64,000 nt of DNA from Unio delphinus (lineage: Eukaryota > Mollusca > Bivalvia > Unionida > Unionidae), in contig JAQISU010000081.1 of assembly GCA_029339505.1 (NCBI GenBank), positions 20,423,501-20,487,500 on the forward strand, read 5' to 3'. Below the pieces are notes generated by a model, which searched no databases, was not told the origin of the DNA, and saw nothing but the letters and a program-made list of their open reading frames with translations. Position 1 is the stretch's first letter. Each line of letters starts with the position of its first letter. Below, in pieces: positions 63,446-64,000 of this stretch. The translations under genes and the position numbers were made by a program.

Positions 63446-64000
63446 AAAATGTATAAAGTTCTACAGTATTATGATTTATTATTATGGAAAGAAGTATATG
63501 CTACTATAAATTAAATTATCTAAATTAAATTAAATTTAACTGCAGAACTGATCCTATTATTCCTCCGTGAAATAGACAAGTCTGACAGTATTTAATACTG
63601 CACCCCATTCCAATTGTCCCTACCCAACCACTTATTTTTAAATGCCGGACGACAATTATTCTAAATTATATTCGGGGGATTAAATTATTGGGTATAACAT
63701 CCTTCCTTCCAATGCAGTCTCCTTCCGCCTTTGCCTCTTCTGTTTCCGACGGTTGGTATCAATTAATTAGCATAACATTGTGCAATAATGCGTGGGGACG
63801 TGGCACTATTCCGTCCCCCGAAACAATTAATTAGCCCTTTTGGGGCATTAAACAGACGTAAATGCCCAATGGGCGAAAACGTCTTAAATCCAATTAATCA
63901 ATCAATAAATTAAATTTTCTAACCTTTTGCTGAGTGTTCAAGAACTTTCTCTTACTCTTCAGATAGATTGACCCTGTGGTGACATATTCATATATTTTTG

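Larger units (their letters stand above)
58519..64000. other. sequence downstream of exon R, probably intron
   Basis: No further ZZEF1 exon was recognised. Contents: a fragment related to 17.6 and 1.8 kb (59.70-59.86 kb), a LINE 3' end with (ATT)n (59.92-60.04 kb), the second copy of the inverted-end element (60.6-63.45 kb), and a distinct stretch at 63.6-63.93 kb with TTAATTAG motifs and an AGACGT...ACGTCT hairpin. The rest is AT-rich. Confidence 0.6.

Noticed and set aside
63840..63895. Possible hammerhead ribozyme at the AGACGT...GGGCGAAAACGTCT hairpin
   Set aside because: A GAAA follows a stem, but the required CUGANGA core before the stem is absent and the outer pairing is wrong for the fold.

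Overview
This window is animal nuclear DNA, not bacterial. It is AT-rich, has no dense long reading frames, is full of SINEs, MITEs, LINE and LTR remnants and microsatellites, and carries one large split gene with GT-AG introns. The repeat mix suits a lophotrochozoan, perhaps a mollusc, but that assignment is inference.

The one gene I can support is a plus-strand ZZEF1 orthologue (zinc finger ZZ-type and EF-hand domain protein 1). Eighteen coding exons between 5361 and 58518 join in a single open frame of 560 codons, with compatible phases at all 17 junctions. They encode an N-terminal helical region, one EF-hand-like loop (residues 95-106), a DOC/APC10-type domain (about 222-352) and the helical and CUB-like region that follows. 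The vertebrate protein is about 2,960 residues, so the CUB remainder, the ZZ zinc fingers and the rest should lie to the right of base 64000. The first in-window exon begins with ATG directly after a splice acceptor. The 5'UTR, and possibly the true start codon, are therefore upstream or unrecognised.

All remaining sequence is upstream flank or intron. 1-5360: flank with repeat fragments, a tRNA-related SINE, a TIR element at 3.4-4.2 kb and an (AT)n tract. Intron 1 (5.4-14.0 kb): a second SINE family, a P2X7-like C-terminal domain fragment, a complex (TA)n tract and a solo LTR. Intron 2: a TTAA-flanked element. Introns 5 and 7: tandem arrays made from the ends of the preceding exons together with their splice donors. 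Intron 7 also has a pogo-like MITE. Intron 9: a piggyBac-like MITE nested in a SINE, and a solo LTR nested in a TIR element. Intron 13: a 62-bp satellite with a 310-bp higher-order repeat, then an element with inverted ends. Intron 14: a dead LINE with recognisable reverse-transcriptase motifs. Intron 17: a 1.1-kb TIR element with target duplication, a mariner-type MITE with its empty site preserved nearby, and a 53-bp minisatellite. After the last exon: a LINE 3' end with an (ATT)n tail and a second copy of the inverted-end element.

I found no tRNA or rRNA gene, CRISPR array, operon or intact transposase. The most unusual signals are the exon-end and splice-donor tandem duplications inside ZZEF1, the higher-order satellite, and several insertions that can be reconstructed to the base from their target-site duplications.
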